Source of the DNA: an uncultured bacterium
GTDB taxonomy: Bacteria; Cyanobacteriota; Vampirovibrionia; Gastranaerophilales; Gastranaerophilaceae
DNA length: 23,399 nt
NCBI GenBank assembly: GCA_900314375.1
Contig: OMVC01000045.1
Span: 1 to 23,399 of the forward strand
Direction: 5' to 3'
Positions 14,682 through 20,854 of the stretch are shown here, one piece after another. The notes beneath the pieces were generated by a model that saw only the letters and a list, made by a program, of their open reading frames with translations, was not told the DNA's origin and searched no databases. The translations under genes and the position numbers were made by a program. Each line of letters opens with the position of its first letter. Position 1 is the stretch's first letter.

Positions 14682-15821
14682 ATGGAAGAGTTGGAAACAA
14701 AACGTGTAATAGCTTTGATGTCAGGCACTTCATGCGACAGTATAGATGCGGGATTGTGTGAAGTTCATCCTGATATGTCTGTTGAACTTATTCAAGGAAT
14801 AAATTACAAATATCCGCCTCATATCCAATCAAAAATTTTTCAAATTTTTAAACAAGATGCAACCGTTAAAGATATTTGCCAAATGAATTTTGCAATCGGG
14901 AAATGTTTTGCGGATGCTTGCAATGTTTTAATAGAAGAATTTGGCAAGCCTGATTTTATATCAAGCCATGGGCAGACAATTTATCATTATCCGTTTGATG
15001 AACAAATCGATAATATCAGTTTAAAAAGCACCCTTCAAATTGGTGAAAGTTCGGTGATTTCACAAGAAACAGGATGTCCCGTAATCTCAAACTTTAGAGA
15101 AGCCGATATTGCTCAAAACGGTCAAGGTGCGCCGTTAGTATGCTTTGCGGATGAAAAATGGTTCAAACCAAAATGCAATAAAGAAAATAAAAATTATGCC
15201 ATCCAAAATATCGGCGGAATATCTAATGTAACTGTTGTTTCAAAAGATTATGACACCTTTGGTTTTGATACGGGACTGGGAAATATTATGATTGATTATT
15301 GTATGAATAAATTTTTCTCACAACCCTATGATAAAGACGGCGAAATTGCGCGAAAAGGGATAATATCAGACAGTTGGCTTGAATGTCTTTTGCAAGACGA
15401 ATACTATTTTGTAGAACCGCCAAAATCAACAGGCAGAGAGTATTTTAACTCGAATTATATAGAAAATGTTTTAAAATACGCACCGAAAGACCCGAAAGAT
15501 ATCATTTCAACAGTAACCGCATTAACGGCAAAAACAATAGCACAAGCGTATGAAAGATTTATATACCCGAATTTGGGAATACATGAAGCTGTTATTTGCG
15601 GCGGCGGAGCTTATAATAAAACTTTGATGTCATATTTGAGAAAATATTTGCCGTCATATATTGATTTAAAAACTTGCGAAGATTATGGCATATCAAATAA
15701 TTTTAAAGAGGTTATGGCTTTTGCTTTGTTAGGGTATTGTACATATTACGGTATTCCAAACAATTTGCCTTGCTGCACTGGTGCAAAAAAACGGGTGGTT
15801 TTAGGCAAAATCACGGGCTAA
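14682..15821 (+). CDS. anmK: Anhydro-N-acetylmuramic acid kinase
   Basis: Phosphorylates and opens 1,6-anhydro-MurNAc released by lytic transglycosylases, giving MurNAc-6-phosphate for peptidoglycan recycling. The 379-aa length is typical. It begins with the ATP-loop signature IALMSGTSCDSID (10-22; the family norm is MSGTSxDGID, so one Gly is Ser here). Further signatures are SSHGQTIYH, FREADIAQNGQGAPLV, IQNIGGISNVTVV, FDTGLGNIMID, VICGGGAYN and a FALLGY tail. I start at 14682, which gives the normal N-terminus; a longer frame would overlap the upstream orphan. No Shine-Dalgarno; an extended -10 lies 7 nt upstream. A palindromic element follows 12 nt after the stop. Confidence 0.95.
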   Translation: MEELETKRVIALMSGTSCDSIDAGLCEVHPDMSVELIQGINYKYPPHIQSKIFQIFKQDATVKDICQMNFAIGKCFADACNVLIEEFGKPDFISSHGQTIYHYPFDEQIDNISLKSTLQIGESSVISQETGCPVISNFREADIAQNGQGAPLVCFADEKWFKPKCNKENKNYAIQNIGGISNVTVVSKDYDTFGFDTGLGNIMIDYCMNKFFSQPYDKDGEIARKGIISDSWLECLLQDEYYFVEPPKSTGREYFNSNYIENVLKYAPKDPKDIISTVTALTAKTIAQAYERFIYPNLGIHEAVICGGGAYNKTLMSYLRKYLPSYIDLKTCEDYGISNNFKEVMAFALLGYCTYYGIPNNLPCCTGAKKRVVLGKITG

Positions 15822-15833
15822 AATGTTTTAAAA

Positions 15834-15968
15834 ACCCTCTCCCGAATTACAGGCATTCGCCTCAATCGGCTCATGCCGAAATTCTACCCTCTCACAGAGA
15901 GAGAGGGTAGAATTTCAATGCGAAAGAATTTTTAAAGATTCTTGAGCATTAGAAATTCGGGAGAGGGT
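15834..15968. repeat. 135-bp nested palindromic element
   Basis: The ends are perfect 15-bp inverted repeats, ACCCTCTCCCGAATT (15834-15848) and its complement (15954-15968). The centre is a second, perfect 16-bp inverted repeat (15878-15893 with 15901-15916, core TTCTACCCTCTC) around a 7-nt loop. Between them lie two small hairpins (AGGC/GCCT at 15851-15862; CGGC/GCCG at 15867-15878) and an AGAAT/ATTCT hairpin near 15926-15944. It is more GC-rich than its surroundings and fills the gap between convergent anmK and hom. It looks like a REP/MITE-class repeat and may double as a bidirectional terminator. Confidence 0.8.
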
Positions 15969-15975
15969 CTAAATG

Positions 15976-17247
15976 TTATACTTGAACTCTTATAAGGTTA
16001 TTTACTTTCATTAAAGAATTATCACTATTAAAGATTTCTATTGCTTTTTGCATATCTTTTTCTTTGCATAGTTCGGTAATTACTGTTATATCTGCGCTTC
16101 CGTCTTTAACTTCTTTTTGAACAATGCTTGCCAGACTTATATTATTATCTTCGCAGGCTTTTCCGATTTTTCCGATAACACCCATACTGTTATTTGCCGT
16201 AATTGACAAATAATATTTGTTTTCGGTTTCCGAAATATCAACCATTTTGGCGTTTTCGCTATGTCGGCATCTCATCATAGGTAACAAATAATCTGTTCTG
16301 CCAAGTTCAGAAACAATCGCTAAAATATCACCAACTACAGAACTTGCAGTCGGAAATTCTCCTGCCCCCGGACCTGATAGAGTAACTTCTCCGACAGGAT
16401 GCCCCGTTAAGGTAACAGCATTTGTTACATAATCAATATGCGCTAATGTTTTTGTTTTTGGTACTAACATTGGATGTACACGCACATCAGCTTCTCCGTT
16501 TTTATTCAATTCGGCAGATGCAATCAGTTTTATTTTATAACCCATTTCATTTGCCGCTTTCATATCTTGCGGACGAATTTTTGTTATTCCTTCTCTGTAA
16601 ACGTTTTCTAATTTTACACGTTTGTTGAACGCAATTGTAGCAAGTGTTGTAATTTTGTATGCCGCATCAAATCCTTCAACATCACCTGTAGGGTTTGTTT
16701 CTGCATACCCTAAATCCTGCGCTTCAACTAAAACATCGTTATATGAAGCCTGTTGAACATCCATTTTTGTCAAAATATAATTGGTTGTTCCGTTCAAAAT
16801 AGCTTTAATTTTATTAATTTTATTTCCTGCTAAAATTGTTTTAATAGGCATTATCAACGGAATTCCGCCTGCTATTGCCGCTTCATATAAAACAACTTTA
16901 TTATGTTCTTCGGCAAAATTGAACAATTCTTCTCCATGTTTTGCCAAGAGTTCTTTATTTGCCGTAACAACGTGCTTTCCATTTGCTATGGCAGTTTTTA
17001 TTAAATCAAATGCCGGTTCTGTACCGCCTATCAATTCTGCAACAATCTGTATTTCAGGATTGTTAACCACTTCATAGGCATTATCCGTAATAATATTTTC
17101 ATCCAAATTAGGGATATTTCTTTTTTTATTTTTGTTGTGAACAGCAATCTGAACTATTTCAACATTGTCAAATTCTTGCAACGTTTTATAAACGCCAGTT
17201 CCGACGGTTCCCAACCCGATTAAACCGATTTTTATTTTATTTTCCAT
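15976..17247 (-). CDS. hom: Homoserine dehydrogenase
   Basis: Reduces aspartate semialdehyde to homoserine with NAD(P)H, on the path to threonine and methionine. From the ATG at 17247 it is 423 aa. Layout: Rossmann loop IGLIGLGTVGTG (7-18), TANKELLAKHG, the catalytic-domain segments AIAGGIPLI and LNGTTNYIL, EGFDAAYK, and a C-terminal ACT domain (about residues 345-420, from YYLSITANNSMGVIGKIG) that usually mediates feedback by threonine. An in-frame extension upstream would overlap thrC and is not credible. A TG-extended TATACT ends 6 nt before the ATG and no ribosome site is present, so the mRNA may be leaderless. It is divergent from thrC. Confidence 0.96.
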   Translation of the reverse strand: MENKIKIGLIGLGTVGTGVYKTLQEFDNVEIVQIAVHNKNKKRNIPNLDENIITDNAYEVVNNPEIQIVAELIGGTEPAFDLIKTAIANGKHVVTANKELLAKHGEELFNFAEEHNKVVLYEAAIAGGIPLIMPIKTILAGNKINKIKAILNGTTNYILTKMDVQQASYNDVLVEAQDLGYAETNPTGDVEGFDAAYKITTLATIAFNKRVKLENVYREGITKIRPQDMKAANEMGYKIKLIASAELNKNGEADVRVHPMLVPKTKTLAHIDYVTNAVTLTGHPVGEVTLSGPGAGEFPTASSVVGDILAIVSELGRTDYLLPMMRCRHSENAKMVDISETENKYYLSITANNSMGVIGKIGKACEDNNISLASIVQKEVKDGSADITVITELCKEKDMQKAIEIFNSDNSLMKVNNLIRVQV

Positions 17248-17253
17248 ATTTTG

Positions 17254-17262
17254 AGTATAACA
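17254..17262 (-). promoter_or_regulatory. Extended -10 promoter of hom (predicted leaderless)
   Basis: On the minus strand TGTTATACT is a TG-extended -10 whose last base is 6 nt from the ATG at 17247. It lies in the 94-nt divergent region shared with thrC. No Shine-Dalgarno is present. Confidence 0.6.
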
Positions 17263-17341
17263 CGAATTGAAATTATAAGCCACAGAATTACACATCTTTA
17301 ATATTTTTATAGTAGAATTAAGAAAAAGAATCGAGGGAATT

Positions 17342-18391
17342 ATGTACGAAGGTTTAATTAACAAGTATAGACAATATTTGCCTGTTAGTGATACAACTCC
17401 GGTTGTAACGCTTAATGAAGGAAACACACCATTGATAAAAGCCGACAATTTGGCAAAAAAAATCGGTCTTGATGCGGAAATATATTTAAAATTTGAGGGT
17501 TGCAACCCGACAGGAAGTTTTAAAGACCGCGGAATGACCATGGCTGTTACAAAAGCAAAGGAATCTGGTTCAGGTGCAATAATATGTGCATCGACAGGCA
17601 ACACTTCCGCATCTGCTGCAGCTTACGGCGCAAAAGCAGGGTTAAAAACTTTTGTATTAATTCCTGACGGGTATATTGCTTTAGGCAAATTATCTCAAGC
17701 AATGATGTATGGTGCTGAAATTATTGCTATACAAGGAAATTTCGACAGAGCATTGGAAGTTGTTCGTGAAATTTCTGACAAATATCCTATAACTTTAGTT
17801 AATTCGGTTAACCCGTACAGAATTGAGGGTCAAAAAACCGGAGCGTTTGAAATTTGCGAAGCTTTGGGACAAGCTCCCGATTATCACTTTATCCCTGTCG
17901 GAAACGCAGGTAATATAACAGCGTATTGGAAGGGTTATAAAGAATGGTTTGAACTTGGCAAAATCCCTGCAAAACCTAAAATGATGGGGTTTGAAGCAGA
18001 AGGTGCTGCGGCAATCGTAAAAGGTGAAAGAATTATGAACCCTGAAACGCTTGCAACCGCAATACGAATAGGAAACCCTGCAAGCTGGGAAAAAGCCGAA
18101 GCCGCTCGTGACGAAAGTAACGGTATGATTAATTTTGTAACTGATGATGAGATTGTTAAAGCGTATAAACTTATCGCTTCATGTGAAGGCGTTTTGGCAG
18201 AACCGGCCTCTGCAGCTTCTGTTGCAGGCTTGATTAAAGTTAAAAATCAAGTCAAAGAAGGTTCTAAAATAGTTTGTATATTAACAGGAAACGGCTTGAA
18301 AGACCCTGATAATGCAATTAAATATTCAAATGCAGATGTTAAAAAGACATCTTCAGAATTAAACGACATTTTAAAAGTAATGAATATTTAA
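17342..18391 (+). CDS. thrC: Threonine synthase
   Basis: PLP enzyme converting O-phosphohomoserine to threonine, the last step of the pathway that the divergent hom feeds. The 349-aa length matches the shorter threonine-synthase class (as in cyanobacteria and actinobacteria). Visible are GNTPLIKADNL (27-37), the PLP lysine K61 in GSFKDRGM, STGNTSASAAAY for phosphate binding, PVGNAGNITAYW, and AEPASAASVAGL near the C-terminus. GAGGGAATT provides a ribosome site, unlike hom. A TAGAAT-like -10 lies about 30 nt upstream. The gene is almost contiguous (3 nt) with the convergent orphan and no terminator is visible between them. No threonine attenuator is seen. Confidence 0.96.
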   Translation: MYEGLINKYRQYLPVSDTTPVVTLNEGNTPLIKADNLAKKIGLDAEIYLKFEGCNPTGSFKDRGMTMAVTKAKESGSGAIICASTGNTSASAAAYGAKAGLKTFVLIPDGYIALGKLSQAMMYGAEIIAIQGNFDRALEVVREISDKYPITLVNSVNPYRIEGQKTGAFEICEALGQAPDYHFIPVGNAGNITAYWKGYKEWFELGKIPAKPKMMGFEAEGAAAIVKGERIMNPETLATAIRIGNPASWEKAEAARDESNGMINFVTDDEIVKAYKLIASCEGVLAEPASAASVAGLIKVKNQVKEGSKIVCILTGNGLKDPDNAIKYSNADVKKTSSELNDILKVMNI

Positions 18392-18394
18392 AAA

Positions 18395-19000
18395 TTATGC
18401 CTTATATGCAATACTTTTCGGTTCAAAATTTTGAGGATTATTTTGAATTACTACTTGTTTTTGTCCTTGTTGAGCTTTTTCGTTAGCCGTTTTTAATTTA
18501 GCTGCCAAAATTTTCCCTATTTTTTGACCGATAGTTGAAGCCCCGATTGAACCTATAACAAATGTTATGCCTTTTACAACAGGAAGCCATTTTTTGCTTA
18601 TCGGAAGTTTTGCAAAAATTTTATCCAAGTGTTTTTTCATCATAGCTTCACATAAAAACATTGCAGATAAATTCCCCGTTTCAGAAATTACTGCAGATTG
18701 TTTGTCATTTGCTAATAAAACATTCAATCCGCTTGAGCATACAATCAAAGGATTTACATTATTTTTTGCAAAATTAACGGCTTTTGTTATTCCTTTGAAA
18801 ACTTTATCACTTTCTGCTACTTCTTTACAAACATTAGCAGCTTTTTTAATTGTATTTGAAAAAATATTGTTATATCTCATACTCTCTGCAACAATACCTG
18901 CTGTTTGCCCAACTGCAACAGGAAGTCTGCCGATTTCACCATTTGTGGTTCTATTGGCATTTCTTACGGAAAATATACCTGTTGCTACCGCACTGTACAT
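18395..19000 (-). CDS. Orphan protein (201 aa) with hydrophobic segments
   Basis: I do not recognise this protein. It lacks a classical signal peptide. It has moderately hydrophobic stretches (NPLIVCSSGLNVLLA near 83-97; WLPVVKGITFVIGSIGASTIG near 142-162) that may be one or two membrane-associated helices. The tail is Lys/Gln/Asn-rich (ANEKAQQGQKQVVIQNNPQNF). No good ribosome site is close to the ATG. A TATATT lies 5 nt upstream, possibly another leaderless start. Upstream it shares a TGTATA..TAAAGTATTT box with the next orphan at 19564. It is probably a lineage-specific gene. Confidence 0.65.
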   Translation of the reverse strand: MYSAVATGIFSVRNANRTTNGEIGRLPVAVGQTAGIVAESMRYNNIFSNTIKKAANVCKEVAESDKVFKGITKAVNFAKNNVNPLIVCSSGLNVLLANDKQSAVISETGNLSAMFLCEAMMKKHLDKIFAKLPISKKWLPVVKGITFVIGSIGASTIGQKIGKILAAKLKTANEKAQQGQKQVVIQNNPQNFEPKSIAYKA

Positions 19001-19091
19001 AAAACAATATAACCTTTCACACTACTTACATGTATATAAAGTATTTTTTTTATCGGAAATTGCACACTTTATAATTTTTGTTACATTTATT

Positions 19092-19126
19092 AAAAAAATA
19101 AAAAGGTCGGTTTATTGAACCGACCT
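19092..19126 (-). terminator. Intrinsic terminator of the 134-aa orphan
   Basis: On the minus strand AGGTCGGTT pairs with AACCGACCT (19104-19112 and 19118-19126) around a 5-nt loop, followed by a T-rich tail to 19092. Confidence 0.88.
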
Positions 19127-19159
19127 AATGTGAGTAAAACTTGATTGAACTTAAAAATC

Positions 19160-19564
19160 TTATGCAAATTGTGCTTCAAATTGCAACATATGTTCTGCGA
19201 TTCTGTTTCTGTCTGCATCTTGCATATATTCTACTGTTTTACCTAAAGATGCTAATTCTGCTGCAGCTTGTTGAGGATTTTCTAATGCAAAATTACCTTG
19301 AAAAGCTGCAAAATCTCTTACTGCCAATGTGCTATCCAAGCATCTTTCTGCAGTTTGTACCCCTTTTGGTTGTGAAAATTGAACGCCCATTGCTGCGTAT
19401 GGAGATGTTGTCAATAAATCACGACCTAATTCTTTTGTTTGAATTTCTTTGTTAACTATTTGTATCGGTTGAGCTGTTTTTGTTTCTGCTTTTTTTACTG
19501 TTTGAGAACCAAATAAGTTAGGGTTTTGTCTTATCGGTGCTCCTTGTGCTTTGTCAATTCCCAT
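19160..19564 (-). CDS. Orphan protein (134 aa) with N-terminal NPNLFG motif
   Basis: I do not recognise a domain. The protein is soluble and lacks a signal peptide. It starts MGIDKAQGAPIRQNPNLFGS and has a Thr/Lys/Gln linker to about residue 45. A more ordered, Ala-rich second half follows (QQAAAELASLGKTVEYMQDADRNRIAEHMLQF), which looks helical. The ribosome site AAAGGAGAT is strong and the terminator is good, so this is an expressed single-gene unit. The NPN(L)FG element matches the NPNFG of the 310-aa orphan. The upstream region carries the TGTATA..TAAAGTATTT box and, further up, a GTTAAC dyad. Confidence 0.72.
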   Translation of the reverse strand: MGIDKAQGAPIRQNPNLFGSQTVKKAETKTAQPIQIVNKEIQTKELGRDLLTTSPYAAMGVQFSQPKGVQTAERCLDSTLAVRDFAAFQGNFALENPQQAAAELASLGKTVEYMQDADRNRIAEHMLQFEAQFA

Positions 19565-19686
19565 TGTTCAATCTCCTTTGTTTTACTCACGTACTCTTTT
19601 ATTTTTAATCGTTCATCCTAAAAATGATTTTCCATCTGTATATATATAAAGTATTTCAAGAGTAAATAATTGCGTAAAACATAAAT

Positions 19687-19708
19687 TTTGTTAACAAAAG
19701 TTAACAAA
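19687..19708. promoter_or_regulatory. GTTAAC dyad, possible operator
   Basis: TTTGTTAAC (19687-19695) and GTTAACAAA (19700-19708) form a perfect dyad with a 4-nt centre, and GTTAACAAA also reads as a direct repeat. It lies between the 189-aa and 134-aa orphan genes. It could be a regulator site for the 134-aa gene or a weak terminator stem for the 189-aa gene. Confidence 0.35.
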
Positions 19709-19731
19709 TCGCAAACACTTTATTTTTCGAC

Positions 19732-20301
19732 TTATTGGGCTATATCGACATAAGCATAAGCATTAAAATCTAAAGAACCATATATAATTTTTAATTTGTT
19801 ATTATCTTCTTCAATCCAATCGGCAAAAAGTATTTCATCTTTTCCATAATCATCGTTTGTTTCTGTTGCAGGTAGCCTAAAAATTAAATCACTTGCTTGA
19901 TAAAAGTTTAAAACAGGTCTGCCGTCTATCATTTCACCTTTTACCTGATAATGTCCGACAGGAACTGTCCCTTGTTCAAAATATAATTCAACAGGCAACG
20001 AAATAACCGGCAATGTTGCTTTTTCACCCTGATTATTATTTATTATTTCTGTTTCGTTGCTTTGGCTAAATTCTTCCCCTTTAGGAATATTGCGTTTTTG
20101 AAATCTGGTTTTCCACTTGTTTACTTTTGAATTCATTTGATCAAGTGCTTTATCAAATTCTTCATCAGATACAAATTTACTTTCTTTCGGGGGCGTAATA
20201 TCTGTGTTAAAATTACCCCACAAATCATCTGATTCCGCTGATTTTACAGGGATTGAACATAAAATAAATAAACTTAATGATATCAATAAAGCTTTCTTCA
20301 T
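19732..20301 (-). CDS. Exported orphan protein (189 aa)
   Basis: I do not recognise a family. A signal peptide is clear (MKKALLISLSLFILCSIPVKSA, cleavage after A22). The first half of the mature part is charged and probably flexible (WGNFNTDITPPKESKFVSDEEFDKALDQMNSKVNKWKTRFQKR). The second half looks beta-rich (LPVISLPVELYFEQGTVPVGHYQVKGE; KLKIIYGSLDFNAYAYVDIA), as in a small periplasmic beta-sandwich. It has no Shine-Dalgarno; a TATTAT -10 ends 6 nt before the ATG with TTTACT 16 nt further up. It is co-directional with the cupin gene upstream, 54 nt away. Confidence 0.72.
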   Translation of the reverse strand: MKKALLISLSLFILCSIPVKSAESDDLWGNFNTDITPPKESKFVSDEEFDKALDQMNSKVNKWKTRFQKRNIPKGEEFSQSNETEIINNNQGEKATLPVISLPVELYFEQGTVPVGHYQVKGEMIDGRPVLNFYQASDLIFRLPATETNDDYGKDEILFADWIEEDNNKLKIIYGSLDFNAYAYVDIAQ

Positions 20302-20307
20302 ATCATG

Positions 20308-20335
20308 ATAATAATGTTTTTATTCAAAAAGTAAA
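20308..20335 (-). promoter_or_regulatory. Promoter of the 189-aa exported orphan (predicted leaderless)
   Basis: On the minus strand -35 TTTACT (20330-20335), a 16-nt spacer and -10 TATTAT (20308-20313), then 6 nt to the ATG at 20301. No ribosome site is present. Confidence 0.55.
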
Positions 20336-20355
20336 CCCATTATTTATATGAAAAT

Positions 20356-20715
20356 TTAAACACGTCCGTAAATATCTTCATAACGGATAATATCGTCTTC
20401 TGACAGATAATCACCAAATTGAACTTCTATCACTTCCAAATCTTCTTTATGCGTATTTTGCAAAGAATGTACTGATTTAACAGGAATATTAATACTTTCT
20501 CCGACAGATAGTGTAATCTTTTCACCGTCTATATATACTGTTGCAGTACCTGAAATTACTACCCAATGTTCGCTTCTGTGGTTGTGTGATTGGACGGATA
20601 ATTTTTGATTTGAATTAACATGCAGAATTTTTGTTGCAAAACCTTTTCCTGTTGCAATAACAGTATAAAACCCCCAAGGTCTTTGTTCTGTATAGTTTTT
20701 ATCCGTTAACCCCAT
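20356..20715 (-). CDS. Stand-alone type II mannose-6-phosphate isomerase cupin
   Basis: A 119-aa protein equal to the C-terminal cupin of bifunctional mannose-1-phosphate guanylyltransferase/phosphomannose isomerase (ManC/AlgA type), without the nucleotidyltransferase domain. It carries the family hallmarks RPWGFYTVI (12-20), the metal-binding motif QSHNHRSEHWVVISGTA (42-58, with H44, H46 and E49 available), ESINIPVKSVHSLQN with H83, and EVQFGDYLSEDDIIRYEDIYGR at the end. It probably interconverts fructose- and mannose-6-phosphate for GDP-mannose and glycan synthesis, although no partner enzyme is near. Ribosome site AAGAGGA. A TTGACA lies upstream with a TATTAT 15 nt further on, and a TGTTAACA palindrome in the spacer. 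Confidence 0.85.
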   Translation of the reverse strand: MGLTDKNYTEQRPWGFYTVIATGKGFATKILHVNSNQKLSVQSHNHRSEHWVVISGTATVYIDGEKITLSVGESINIPVKSVHSLQNTHKEDLEVIEVQFGDYLSEDDIIRYEDIYGRV

Positions 20716-20803
20716 AAAAATCCTCTTAATTATTTTAACATAATATTGTTAACATAGCAATGTCAACCCGCTTTTAACAAAATGAACAAATTTTATACAT
20801 ATA

Positions 20804-20840
20804 AAAAAACGAGCAACTTTTAAAAAGTCGCCCGCTTTTT
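20804..20840 (-). terminator. Intrinsic terminator after secF
   Basis: On the minus strand AAAAAGCGGGCGACTTTT pairs with the downstream AAAAGTTGCTCGTTTTTT, using three G-T wobbles, and ends in a T-run. On the plus strand the same positions would be A-C mismatches. It therefore works in the secDF direction only. Confidence 0.85.
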
Positions 20841-20854
20841 ATAATATTTTATAA

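Noticed and set aside
17248..17341. Threonine attenuator or riboswitch between hom and thrC
   Set aside because: The 94-nt gap has no Thr-rich leader peptide, no terminator hairpin and no recognisable riboswitch fold.
17248..17604. In-frame N-terminal extension of hom
   Set aside because: It would overlap the thrC coding region on the other strand, has no homology to Hom N-termini, and runs across the hom promoter. The Rossmann loop begins just after the ATG at 17247.
18567..19118. Long plus-strand frame opposite the 201-aa orphan
   Set aside because: It is an antisense shadow without a ribosome site and would run through the convergent terminator at 19092-19126. The minus-strand frame fits the local gene direction better.
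19130..19590. 11-bp inverted repeat GTGAGTAAAAC/GTTTTACTCAC flanking the 134-aa orphan
   Set aside because: An 11-bp match within about 450 bp is expected several times by chance in 23 kb of AT-rich DNA, and nothing else suggests a mobile unit.
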